From the IMG/VR virus record IMGVR_UViG_3300043438_003060, positions 1-36,138 of that record: 36,138 nt of DNA, one strand, 5' to 3'. A model generated the notes under the pieces. It saw only the letters and a list, made by a program, of their open reading frames with translations. It ran no database searches and was not told the DNA's origin. The stretch's first letter is position 1, and each line of letters starts with the position of its first letter. The stretch is from a virus. The translations under genes and the position numbers were made by a program. This document shows, piece after piece, positions 22,798 to 29,918 of the stretch.

Positions 22798-23520
22798 ATG
22801 CAAAAACTCACATTTACTAAACAATCTATCCTAATTTCATTTTGGGATGAAACTTCTGAAAAATGGATAGAGAGAAATATGGCTGATGCAAGTTTACCAA
22901 TCACTTGGTATTTACCGTATGAAGTTCATATAGAGAAAAATGTGACCTTAAGAGATATTATTAATATGTTAATTCCATATTCTGAGCAACTAAATTTTGT
23001 GTTTCTTGCATATCTTAATGGAGTTCAAGTTGAGGACCTATTTGCTGAATTGTTAAGCCGACCTGCTGAACCTCATGATCTTAAAATAGATGCAATTTGC
23101 CTATTATGGATGGGTCAAGTAAAACCTGTGCCGGATATTGATGACTTAAAGATATACACATTTCCAGCTCTACTTGCTCTGGAAATTATTGACGAAGACG
23201 ATGATGGTTCAGAGGATGAACTTCATAGTATTTACGATATAACAGTTGATCAATTATTAGATAAGTCAATTGTGATTGATGATTTCCTAGAATATTATGA
23301 CGATGACAAACATAATGATGCACTATTTAGCGGAATAACCGATTGGCAATTCTTTGATTTTATCAGAACTATATTAAGCGAATTGGTTCTTTATAGCTTT
23401 ACAACTGATATAATTAAAAAATCAGACTTAAATACTGATCCAATTGGGCCATCTGAATTATTTGAGCATCTTGATAAACTGGATAAATTTTTTAAAGATG
23501 AACCAACTGATTTAAGTTAA
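22798..23520 (+). CDS. Acidic protein of unknown function
   Basis: This is a 240-aa protein, highly acidic in the middle (DEDDDGSEDELHS and EYYDDDKHND), with a beta-rich N-terminus (LTFTKQSILISFWDETSEKW) and no recognised domain. There is no capsid-targeting motif or signal peptide. A TAGTAGAAT-like box lies about 20 nt upstream, suggesting an early-type gene. Its net charge raises DNA-mimic or anti-host functions as possibilities, but nothing specific supports them. Confidence 0.55.
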   Translation: MQKLTFTKQSILISFWDETSEKWIERNMADASLPITWYLPYEVHIEKNVTLRDIINMLIPYSEQLNFVFLAYLNGVQVEDLFAELLSRPAEPHDLKIDAICLLWMGQVKPVPDIDDLKIYTFPALLALEIIDEDDDGSEDELHSIYDITVDQLLDKSIVIDDFLEYYDDDKHNDALFSGITDWQFFDFIRTILSELVLYSFTTDIIKKSDLNTDPIGPSELFEHLDKLDKFFKDEPTDLS

Positions 23521-23562
23521 TGGTAATATAATATGCAATTGAAAGTATCTAAGCTTTTGTGG

Positions 23563-23570
23563 TATATTAT
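23563..23570 (+). promoter_or_regulatory. Early-type promoter before the HDAC-family gene
   Basis: CTTTTGTGGTATATTAT lies 7-9 nt before the ATG at 23578, in the same geometry as other early-type starts. This supports that ATG over the upstream one at 23533, which would place the promoter inside the coding region. Confidence 0.5.
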
Positions 23571-23577
23571 ATTAAGT

Positions 23578-24585
23578 ATGAGATCAAAGAAAATAAAAAC
23601 TTTTTATACTCCAAAGCAGGTTTTAGAAAATGACAAGACTTCTAATTATAGTAAGTCTCCACTAAAACCCAAGTTGCTTTTGGAATATTTAAAACAGAAA
23701 AAACTTCTTGGCAATTTTTCAATAACTGATGATTTTAAACCATTTACTAAAACTGATTTTAGAATGGCTCATCATAAAAGTTATGTGGAAGATTTTTTTA
23801 ATGGGACTGGGTTATGTAGTTCAAATTCATTAGCGTGGTCAAAGCAATTTGCTGAATCAATTAGATATACAAATTCATCTCTGTATTCAGCAATCCGAAA
23901 TTCAATAGTTAATCCAAAGCAAGTTAGTTTCAGTCCAACTAGTGGGTTTCACCACGCCCGACCATCAGGCGGCAGCGGATTTTGTACATTTAGCGGTCAA
24001 GTAATTGCATCACTTAAAATCTATAATGAATTTGGATTAAGCGGAGCCTATTTAGATTTAGATGGGCATTTTGGAAATTCAATTGAGGATAGCCGAGGTT
24101 TCTGTAAAAACTTAAATAAAGCAGTTCCATTAGATTTTAATATTAATCCAGAAGGATATGACTCTGACTATTTAGCAGATCTTGCAAAATGGTTAGAAAG
24201 ATTAAAATATGCTATCCTAACCGATAAAATTCAATATGTAGTTTGGTGTCATGGCGCAGATTCGCACGCTGATGATAGCTTAGGAAGACAATGCGATACT
24301 GACCATTGGCTTGCATGTTCAACTCTTTTTTGGAAATGGGTAAAAAAGATGGATGGGTTATTAGGAAGGCCATTACCTGTAGCATGCGCACTATTTGGAG
24401 GATACCGGGATGACGATTATAATTCAGTCTTAAGTTTACACACCAGTGACTTTGTTGAGTGTTTCAAGGAATTGCTTGAGGTCGACGTTAAATATACTAT
24501 AGAGGTAAGTCCTCGTCAAAAAATTGGATATTGTGATGGTACGAGACTACGTAGAAAACGAAGAACTATGGATCAAAAAGTATAA
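23578..24585 (+). CDS. Histone-deacetylase-family (arginase/deacetylase fold) amidohydrolase
   Basis: This protein is 335 aa from the ATG at 23578. It has the complete active-site outline of class I/II-type deacetylases: GFHHARPSGGSGFCTF with the His dyad (125-126), YLDLDGHFGNS with zinc ligands Asp162 and His164, CHGADSHADDSLG with zinc ligand Asp228, and LFGGYRDDDY with the transition-state Tyr276. The N-terminal HKSYVEDFF segment also fits. Bacterial relatives remove acetyl or acyl groups from lysines (AcuC), polyamines or other amides. Here the substrate is unknown. It is flanked by an acidic unknown gene and a small overlapping gene, far from structural genes, and has an early-type promoter. 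Phage-encoded members of this family are unusual in my knowledge. Confidence 0.86.
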   Translation: MRSKKIKTFYTPKQVLENDKTSNYSKSPLKPKLLLEYLKQKKLLGNFSITDDFKPFTKTDFRMAHHKSYVEDFFNGTGLCSSNSLAWSKQFAESIRYTNSSLYSAIRNSIVNPKQVSFSPTSGFHHARPSGGSGFCTFSGQVIASLKIYNEFGLSGAYLDLDGHFGNSIEDSRGFCKNLNKAVPLDFNINPEGYDSDYLADLAKWLERLKYAILTDKIQYVVWCHGADSHADDSLGRQCDTDHWLACSTLFWKWVKKMDGLLGRPLPVACALFGGYRDDDYNSVLSLHTSDFVECFKELLEVDVKYTIEVSPRQKIGYCDGTRLRRKRRTMDQKV

Positions 24586-24739
24586 AGATATTGACCGCAA
24601 AGGAGTTACCTCAACCTATTGGAAGGAGGTTCTTGGCGTAATTGGATATTTGGAATATAAAGAAAATTATGAGGGTTGCCAAGAGCTTTGGGATTACTAT
24701 AAAGAAATAACAAATGGCAAACAAGACGATACTGACTAA
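24536..24739 (+). CDS. Small charged protein of unknown function
   Basis: The ATG at 24536 (67 aa; a TTG at 24524 is possible) overlaps the end of the deacetylase gene by 50 nt in another frame. The protein is charged, helical and aromatic-rich (YVENEELWIKKYKDIDRKG, then YEGCQELWDYYKEI). A bidirectional terminator follows its stop. The overlap suggests translational coupling and perhaps a partner of the deacetylase; no family is recognised. Confidence 0.55.
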   Translation: MVRDYVENEELWIKKYKDIDRKGVTSTYWKEVLGVIGYLEYKENYEGCQELWDYYKEITNGKQDDTD

Positions 24740-24741
24740 CC

Positions 24742-24774
24742 AAAAATAGCCCATATTAATATGGGCTATTTTTA
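24742..24774. terminator. Bidirectional terminator
   Basis: AAAAATAGCCCATAT (24742-24756) and ATATGGGCTATTTTT (24759-24773) form a nearly perfect palindrome separated by TA. It sits between the small plus-strand gene and the minus-strand operon end at 24791. Confidence 0.9.
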
Positions 24775-24790
24775 TTAAGTTAGTTTTTAA

Positions 24791-25108
24791 TTATGAATTA
24801 AGTTGTTGATCTGGTGCAGGTTCTTCAACTGGTGCCTCTACCTCAGTTGCTGCCGGTTTTTTACCATTCATAACATTTTTAACACCAAGTAAAGTCGCGC
24901 CAATTAGGGTAAACGTTATTGCTTGAGTAATAACATCAATTGACTTGGTAATCCATAGCTTGTCAATACAGCCCAATAAGAAGCATAAGCCTCCAATAAA
25001 GATAATATAGAGACCAGCAGTTGATGTTCCTGACGTTTTACCATTATCATTTGAGGTCATTTCGCCAAATGAAAAGCGTTTAACATCTCCAATTTTAGGA
25101 ATTTTCAT
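24791..25108 (-). CDS. Small membrane protein (holin-like or virion membrane protein)
   Basis: This 105-aa protein has two predicted membrane segments (about 31-48, GLYIIFIGGLCFLLGCI, and 58-79, VITQAITFTLIGATLLG). Before them is a soluble N-terminus and after them an acidic Pro/Glu tail (ATEVEAPVEEPAPDQ). The form is compatible with a holin, but it has a late box of its own and lies after an adhesin gene. A tail or capsid-associated role is therefore also possible. No capsid-targeting motif is present. Confidence 0.55.
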   Translation of the reverse strand: MKIPKIGDVKRFSFGEMTSNDNGKTSGTSTAGLYIIFIGGLCFLLGCIDKLWITKSIDVITQAITFTLIGATLLGVKNVMNGKKPAATEVEAPVEEPAPDQQLNS

Positions 25109-25129
25109 AGTAATTTAGAGTATTTTTAG

Positions 25130-25138
25130 TTATTTATC
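25130..25138 (-). promoter_or_regulatory. Late-type promoter box on minus strand (GATAAATAA)
   Basis: GATAAATAAC reads on the minus strand, 21 nt before the ATG at 25108, just after the stop of the upstream small gene. Confidence 0.55.
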
Positions 25139-25143
25139 TTAAA

Positions 25144-25401
25144 TTATAACATTGGCGCCATTGGAGATGCCCATTCACTAGTATTTAAAATAATTAAAAT
25201 TTCATTAGAAGTATAAGGACCTTTACTTGTTGTTAAGTTTTCTACACAAGTAGGTGTATTACCTTCCCATTTAACTAATGCTTTTGTACCATCTACTGAT
25301 TTTCGTGTAGTATCAATAGAAGTTTGTAAAACTTCATTAAAGTTAATTATACTCAACTCAGAAACGTTAAGTATTAGAAATTTTCTATCTGTGTTTATCA
25401 T
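25144..25401 (-). CDS. Small virion-type protein of unknown function
   Basis: This is an 85-aa protein (FLILNVSELSIINFNEVLQT, then STSIDTTRK-like and KALVKWEGNTP). It starts 15 nt after the adhesin gene in the same operon. Small proteins with this pattern (an N-terminal strand, TSIDTxRKSVDGTK, and an ILxxxEW end) are familiar to me as uncharacterised genes beside tail fibres in marine T4-like phages. It could be a fibre assembly factor or a minor tail protein; no direct evidence. Confidence 0.55.
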   Translation of the reverse strand: MINTDRKFLILNVSELSIINFNEVLQTSIDTTRKSVDGTKALVKWEGNTPTCVENLTTSKGPYTSNEILIILNTSEWASPMAPML

Positions 25402-25416
25402 ATTAATAAATATTAG

Positions 25417-26397
25417 TTATAGCCCAATAAATCTTGATGCATATGCATTATAATTTTGAGTCATTTCATCAACTGAAAGAATTCTATTATATGCTAATAA
25501 AAAACCAAATTCACCAGTACTAGCTTCATTTCCAACACCATAACCACTAACTGCAAATCCATTAGGCCCAGCAGAACCCCCACCATTAGGACCAGAGCTT
25601 AATGAATTATTAACATATAAAGAATAACTATCTCCCGCAATATTCCCAATTGCTGAATATATTCGCCAAGTTGTATCATTAGGTCCACTGTAAACACTTG
25701 ATACCCAACCTTCAGCGTAGTAATTTGTAGTAGTAGTTGCCCAATTCCCCATCAACCAATTAGAACTAGTTAGAGCGAGTGGGGAATTAATCATTCTTTG
25801 ATGATTTGGAGACGACGGGTTATAAACTCCGACATATCGAGAAGCACCCATTACTGTATAATTTGTGGCACTTAAATTTGGGGTAGCACTATAAAGCCAA
25901 TCATCTACGCCATCAAATGTTAATACTCCTCCATTGGATGCACTATAACCAACTCCATTAACTAAAGTTCCATTATTACCATTTCCTGATATATCATAAA
26001 TTGTAGTACCTTTACCTGGATAAGATGGAATAAACCCCGCATCCCAACACGTAACTAATCCACTGGTTATGATTGGTGGATAATCAATATTAACAGCCAT
26101 CTTATCTGCTTGAGTGTTATACCAATCTAATGCCGCATCGAGTCTTGTAAAACTTTGTGAACCAATTTGATTGGTCAAAGATATTAGAGCTTCGGCATTA
26201 GCAGCAACGTATATAGTAGGTCCTCCACTTGCTTTATTAAGATAAATTGTGTAGCCACCAACCGGAGGAGTAATCCCGTTCCAGTAATCAGTTGTGGCAG
26301 TTGGACCCTTTTCCACATCGCCAGTGCCAATCCAGTAATTGCCGTCTTTTAGGGCTAGTGTTTGGGCGGCAACGTTATATTTTATTGAATTTGGCAT
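25417..26397 (-). CDS. LamG/concanavalin-like tail adhesin, paralogue of the 12-kb gene
   Basis: The start at 26397 (MPNSIKYNVAAQT, 326 aa) is preferred, because an upstream ATG would overlap the metalloprotease gene and the paralogue also starts MP-N/T-I. The N-terminal part has SFTRLDAALDWYNTQ, then VNIDYP and GFIPSYPGKGTTIYDISG, matching in order the segment in the 11990-13096 protein. The rest is a LamG-type jelly roll (GVLTFDGVDDWLYS, then WRIYSAIGNIAGDSYSLYVN and a closing GFLLAYNR strand). It is likely a glycan-binding tail-fibre or virion decoration protein. Confidence 0.78.
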   Translation of the reverse strand: MPNSIKYNVAAQTLALKDGNYWIGTGDVEKGPTATTDYWNGITPPVGGYTIYLNKASGGPTIYVAANAEALISLTNQIGSQSFTRLDAALDWYNTQADKMAVNIDYPPIITSGLVTCWDAGFIPSYPGKGTTIYDISGNGNNGTLVNGVGYSASNGGVLTFDGVDDWLYSATPNLSATNYTVMGASRYVGVYNPSSPNHQRMINSPLALTSSNWLMGNWATTTTNYYAEGWVSSVYSGPNDTTWRIYSAIGNIAGDSYSLYVNNSLSSGPNGGGSAGPNGFAVSGYGVGNEASTGEFGFLLAYNRILSVDEMTQNYNAYASRFIGL

Positions 26398-26401
26398 TTG
26401 A

Positions 26402-27211
26402 TTATAGATTATTGATATAGTTATTAAGAGATAATTCAAGTTGCTCGGTTCCAGTTAAAGTAGATGAAGGTTCACCATAATATAATTCATAGCGATCTTC
26501 TAAAAGATCAGCTGCATCCACTTCATTTTTTAGGTTAAGTAATCTAATACCAAACCAATCAGCTTCCATTTCTTGACGTTCATCATATTGATTTGCTCTA
26601 TCGTATTTAGAGGCCGAGTGCTCTAATTCAAAATGTGCAATTTCATGAGCTTCAATTGCAAGTATGTGATCACTTGTTAAGTTTTGACTCTCAATTATTA
26701 CTCCATCAATATAGATAGTTTTTAAGGAAAGATCTGCAAATGCAATTCCTAAATAGTTAAAAATCTTTGCAAAATCTTTATATAGGGAATCCTCTGGCCA
26801 AAGGGCAATAACTGTCCAGTCTAGATCAAGTTTACTTTTCCAAGCAGTAGGTTCTGCTGATTCTGACAAATTATAACGCTTCATTTTTGAAGCGCGTTGA
26901 CCAGTTAGGTCTCTCCATAACTCACGTACATCAGGTTGAGCTAAAGTATCCGCCTGTACCATTGAATAAAATTGATTATCTGAGTTCTGCATCATTGCGA
27001 ACCATTCTTCTAGTGTTGGTTTCTTAGGTAGTGCGGCTATTCTAGTCTTTAACCGACGGAACATTGGAAACAACTCTGTTTCATATTTGTCACCGGTATG
27101 AGGGTTTCTGCCGAATTTACGATTAATACCAAGATCGCTTAATTGCTTAAGAGGTCTTGGATGCTCAATATTTTCAGATACCCATGTATTAAAGTTTACA
27201 ATCGTTGCCAT
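26402..27211 (-). CDS. Zinc metalloprotease with capsid-targeting-like N-terminus
   Basis: This is a 269-aa protein. The start MATIVNFNTWVSE-N fits the capsid-targeting/propeptide pattern. Residues 186-193 contain the zinc signature EAHEIAHF (His189, Glu190, His193), and DERQEMEADWFGIRLL about 20 residues on supplies the third ligand (E-x-x-A-D type). This resembles M48/M78-type gluzincins and ImmA-like peptidases. It has no membrane helix, so it is soluble. It is first in a late operon with an adhesin and two small genes. If packaged, it could cleave a host protein immediately after entry; an alternative is a virion-maturation protease. Confidence 0.75.
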   Translation of the reverse strand: MATIVNFNTWVSENIEHPRPLKQLSDLGINRKFGRNPHTGDKYETELFPMFRRLKTRIAALPKKPTLEEWFAMMQNSDNQFYSMVQADTLAQPDVRELWRDLTGQRASKMKRYNLSESAEPTAWKSKLDLDWTVIALWPEDSLYKDFAKIFNYLGIAFADLSLKTIYIDGVIIESQNLTSDHILAIEAHEIAHFELEHSASKYDRANQYDERQEMEADWFGIRLLNLKNEVDAADLLEDRYELYYGEPSSTLTGTEQLELSLNNYINNL

Positions 27212-27217
27212 TCTATT

Positions 27218-27226
27218 TTATTTATC
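27218..27226 (-). promoter_or_regulatory. Late-type promoter box on minus strand (GATAAATAA)
   Basis: GATAAATAA reads on the minus strand 6 nt before the metalloprotease ATG at 27211. Here the late box has the leaderless-type spacing of the early boxes. Confidence 0.55.
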
Positions 27227-27235
27227 CCTAGCGTA

Positions 27236-27244
27236 GATAAATAA
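27236..27244 (+). promoter_or_regulatory. Late-type promoter box (GATAAATAA)
   Basis: GATAAATAATAAG lies 17 nt before the ATG at 27262 and only 9 nt from the divergent box at 27218-27226. The two form a compact back-to-back late promoter pair. Confidence 0.55.
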
Positions 27245-27261
27245 TAAGAAAATCAATAGTA

Positions 27262-27705
27262 ATGATTCATAAATATCAACAATGGATTGAAGAATCTGAA
27301 AAAGTTGAAGCAAACGAGCAAGTGCCAACCGCTACTCCAGAAGTAACGGCAGCAACTGATGCAACCGCTTTACCGGTTACAACTGAAACACCAGCCGCAA
27401 CTACTCCAGAAATTCCATCTGAACCAGAAATCGTATCAGCTGAGTCTGAAATTGAAGAATACCAAACTTTAGATAAAGCTCGTAGAGAAGCAATTAAAGC
27501 ATTTAAAGAAAAACAAGGCGAATTCTTGGAAATTCCAGAAGACATTCGTAAAAACCCAGTTGAAGAAGCTGATAAAACAAAAGTTGAAGAATTAAAAACT
27601 GCTCTAATTGAACTTAATAAAACAATGAAAGCTGCAATTACTGCTTGGAATAAATTTAATTCAATGGCTCTTGGTATTGAAGATGACGAAGACATTGAAC
27701 CATAA
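27262..27705 (+). CDS. Capsid-targeted acidic protein
   Basis: This 147-aa protein starts MIHKYQQWIEE-S, closely matching the T4-type capsid-targeting sequence. Residues 15-65 are a Pro/Thr/Ala/Glu-rich disordered linker. Residues 66-140 form charged helices (LDKARREAIKAFKEKQGEF, then KTALIELNKTMKAAITAW). The end is acidic. It opens a plus-strand late operon. An internal or core/scaffold-like role would fit its charge and signature, but no homologue is recognised. Confidence 0.6.
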   Translation: MIHKYQQWIEESEKVEANEQVPTATPEVTAATDATALPVTTETPAATTPEIPSEPEIVSAESEIEEYQTLDKARREAIKAFKEKQGEFLEIPEDIRKNPVEEADKTKVEELKTALIELNKTMKAAITAWNKFNSMALGIEDDEDIEP

Positions 27706-27720
27706 AATAACTAACGGACT

Positions 27721-27978
27721 ATGTCAATTATAAAGAATTTTAAAGATTTTCTTAATGAAAGCTGGCATCCATATGATGCATACGAAACTGGCGAATCAGA
27801 TTGCTGTGGTGCACCAATCATGCAAGGTGGAATTTGCTCAGACTGTAAAGAGCATTGCGATGTTCAACCCGAAGAAGAGGATGAATATCCAGAAGATCAA
27901 ATGACTGATCATGAATTTGAACCTCGCAATCATGATGTTGAACCAGGCAGCGAGTTACCTAATGTTGAAGGATTTTAA
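27721..27978 (+). CDS. Capsid-targeted zinc-ribbon protein
   Basis: This 85-aa protein starts MSIIKNFKDFLNE-S, one of the best matches to the capsid-targeting/propeptide motif. A compact Cys cluster follows (DCCGAPIMQGGICSDCKEHC, residues 27-46), consistent with a zinc ribbon of the CxxCGxP-type. The C-terminus is very acidic. The weak box ATAAAATAAC and the 15-nt gap suggest it shares the upstream late transcript. Its stop overlaps the next ATG by one base. Function unknown; a nucleic-acid or protein-binding effector is possible. Confidence 0.65.
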   Translation: MSIIKNFKDFLNESWHPYDAYETGESDCCGAPIMQGGICSDCKEHCDVQPEEEDEYPEDQMTDHEFEPRNHDVEPGSELPNVEGF

Positions 27979-28751
27979 TGCAGTACCTACTAGAATATAA
28001 CGATTGGACAACCCAACGGGAACAAGAACTCAATGAAGATTGGGGATGGGATGACTTGGTGCATCTTGGCGTTGATGTGGTTAGCGCAGTGGCTGATACG
28101 GTAGTTCCAGGGTCAGGCAGTGTTATTGACATAATTCATGCAATTTCCTATTCAATTCAATCAAGTTTTGCAAGTACTGAAGCTGAAAAAGTTTCTTTAA
28201 ATATGCAAGGTTTAATAACTCTAGCATCAGTTGCTGCAATTAGCGGAGCTCAAGCACTTGCCGTTGCGCTAAAGGCCCAAATTAAAATAGTAATGGCTGC
28301 ATTTACTGAGGGTCTATCTAATCCAACTGCTTTTAAATTAGCAAAAGCTGCTGCTCCGGAAGTTTCATCTAAACTTAAAACTTTGCTTGGAATGGTTAGC
28401 AATCTTGCAAAATGGGTTGGTCAAAAAATTCGAGAATTTAAAAATTCAGAATTAGGCACATGGGTTGTAAGTAAATTTGGTTCAATTGATATTGCAATTA
28501 CTAAAATCAGTAATTTAATAACTCAAAGTATTCCAGCCTCAATTAATAAATTTTTACAATTTCTAGCAAAACTTAATCCATTAAAATTAGGCGCTCATGG
28601 TGCAACCGGAGAGACTAGCGAACTTGTATTAAAAGCCGCTGCTAAAAATTATGCAGCAGCTAAGGCTACTAATACTACAATTGCCGCAATTACAAATACA
28701 ACAACTCAAACTAAAAAAGAGGTTGCTGTTCTAACTAAAAAACCTAGCTAA
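27978..28751 (+). CDS. Capsid-targeted pore-like hydrophobic protein
   Basis: This 257-aa protein has the start MQYLLEYNDWTTQ, then REQELNE-D at residues 14-20, a looser but recognisable propeptide motif. Residues 25-95 hold two hydrophobic helices around a GSGSVIDIIHAISYSIQSS loop and an Ala-rich AAISGAQALAVALKAQ segment. Further helices follow. The alternation of hydrophobic and small residues and the P-x-G-x-G turn recall the corresponding region of the 796-aa protein at 652-3042. A role in membrane passage of DNA or proteins at infection is suggested but unproven. Confidence 0.55.
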   Translation: MQYLLEYNDWTTQREQELNEDWGWDDLVHLGVDVVSAVADTVVPGSGSVIDIIHAISYSIQSSFASTEAEKVSLNMQGLITLASVAAISGAQALAVALKAQIKIVMAAFTEGLSNPTAFKLAKAAAPEVSSKLKTLLGMVSNLAKWVGQKIREFKNSELGTWVVSKFGSIDIAITKISNLITQSIPASINKFLQFLAKLNPLKLGAHGATGETSELVLKAAAKNYAAAKATNTTIAAITNTTTQTKKEVAVLTKKPS

Positions 28752-28757
28752 TATAAA

Positions 28758-29036
28758 ATGGCTGAAAATCAAACTTCTGGATTTATTGATACGTTCTTAT
28801 CTAAACTTAAGGAACAATCATTTACTATCGTAGTTATGGTTGGTATTATTTGGTATCAAGGCAAAATGATGGAAGAAAGAGTTGCATATTGGCAAAAGTT
28901 ATATGAAGCAAAGGAATTATATATTGAACAAACTACAAAAGAAGATAGGCAAATTTTATTAGACCGAATAAAATATCTTGAAGAACAAACTGACAAATAT
29001 GCAGAAGATGCAATTAATGAATTAAAAATAAAGTAA
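28758..29036 (+). CDS. Single-pass membrane protein with coiled-coil tail
   Basis: This is a 92-aa protein. Residues 21-37 (FTIVVMVGIIWYQGKMM) form one membrane segment and the rest is a highly charged coiled coil (about 40-90). This layout is that of inner-membrane spanins or other small lysis and virion proteins, with the coil in the periplasm. It lies 6 nt after the pore-like gene. No second spanin gene is seen next to it, so the spanin reading is only one possibility. Confidence 0.55.
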   Translation: MAENQTSGFIDTFLSKLKEQSFTIVVMVGIIWYQGKMMEERVAYWQKLYEAKELYIEQTTKEDRQILLDRIKYLEEQTDKYAEDAINELKIK

Positions 29037-29055
29037 CTAAGACACTTCAAGATTA

Positions 29056-29790
29056 ATGGACCAATTAAAATCAATGTATACGTATTTAAAGAAACAAAAA
29101 AACAAAAAAATTGTTTTTTTAACTACATCAAATAGATGGGAAGGCGAGTCTGAATTACCAAAGTCTTCTATTATTGCAGATGAATTAGCTACCAGACTTG
29201 ATAATTGTCAAGTTATTAACGTGTCCAAGTTAAAAATCTTTTCATGTGAAGGAAACGTTTCAACTAAAAAAGGAAATAGTTGCGGGGTTAAGGCTGCTAA
29301 ATTAGACGACGATAAAAAGAATCCAACTGGTAATATCCGATGCTGGGCCTCAGTTAATAATAAGTCAGATGAAATGTACAAAGTTGCAAATGCAATCTTT
29401 GAATCTGATATAGTTATATTTTTTGGGTCAATTCGTTGGGGCAAAATGAATGCAATATATACTCAACTAATTGAAAGATTAACCTGGTTAGAAAATCGAC
29501 ATGCAAGTTTAGGCGAATCTAACCTATTAAAAGACATAGAAGTTGGCGTAGTTGCAATAGGTCATAATTGGAATGGTAAAGAATCTGTTAATTTAGAAAA
29601 GCATGTTCTTAAATTCTTTGGTTTTAAAACTCCAGACGTTTTAACTTTTAATTGGCAATGGACCAATGATAAGTACGATGAACTCTTATCTGGTTATAAA
29701 AGAGACTTTCCAGACTTCTTAAAAGAGTTTAAATTTAGCGAAGCTCTATACGAAGCAGTTATGCGGTTTAAAAGCTGGACCAGACTATAA
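29056..29790 (+). CDS. Flavodoxin-fold NAD(P)H-dependent FMN reductase / iron-sulfur flavoprotein-like
   Basis: This is a 244-aa protein. Residues 18-26 (KIVFLTTSN) start the first strand of a flavodoxin fold. Residues 62-98 have a Cys-containing loop (CEGNVSTKKGNSCGVKAAKL, then NIRCWAS). The segment ESDIVIFFGSIRWGKMNAIY matches the FMN-binding P-x-x-x-G/W loop (usually SPVYWGxMs) of NADPH-dependent FMN reductases. It would transfer electrons from NAD(P)H to an unknown acceptor. It ends at a strong terminator. There is no capsid-targeting start. The family call is good; substrate unknown. Confidence 0.75.
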   Translation: MDQLKSMYTYLKKQKNKKIVFLTTSNRWEGESELPKSSIIADELATRLDNCQVINVSKLKIFSCEGNVSTKKGNSCGVKAAKLDDDKKNPTGNIRCWASVNNKSDEMYKVANAIFESDIVIFFGSIRWGKMNAIYTQLIERLTWLENRHASLGESNLLKDIEVGVVAIGHNWNGKESVNLEKHVLKFFGFKTPDVLTFNWQWTNDKYDELLSGYKRDFPDFLKEFKFSEALYEAVMRFKSWTRL

Positions 29791-29806
29791 TATCTTAATA
29801 AACACG

Positions 29807-29830
29807 AAAAGCCGGATTTCCGGCTTTTTT
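29807..29830 (+). terminator. Rho-independent terminator
   Basis: AAAAGCCGG (29807-29815) pairs with CCGGCTTTT (29820-29828) around ATTT, followed by TT. It ends the plus-strand operon beginning at 27.26 kb. Confidence 0.9.
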
Positions 29831-29850
29831 AATGTGATCTGAGATGATAT

Positions 29851-29858
29851 TATTTATA
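29851..29858 (-). promoter_or_regulatory. Orphan consensus late promoter on minus strand (TATAAATA)
   Basis: This is an exact T4 late consensus on the minus strand. It lies past the end of the nuclease gene and is directed toward the palindromic terminator 20-45 nt away. It fronts no coding frame, so if active it would make a very short RNA. Confidence 0.35.
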
Positions 29859-29918
29859 GGTTAGGTTACTATTGACTGATTGGTTAAATAGTGGCTAGTG
29901 TCATCTAATATATGAATC

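Noticed and set aside
23533-23577. Longer N-terminus of the deacetylase-fold protein starting at 23533
   Set aside because: The extra 15 codons cover a promoter-like box and add a hydrophobic stretch not expected in the family; the ATG at 23578 fits better.
27276-27695. Minus-strand 139-aa frame
   Set aside because: It is fully antisense to the capsid-targeted acidic gene and its Ser/Ala/Val composition is the expected complement of that gene's low-complexity linker.
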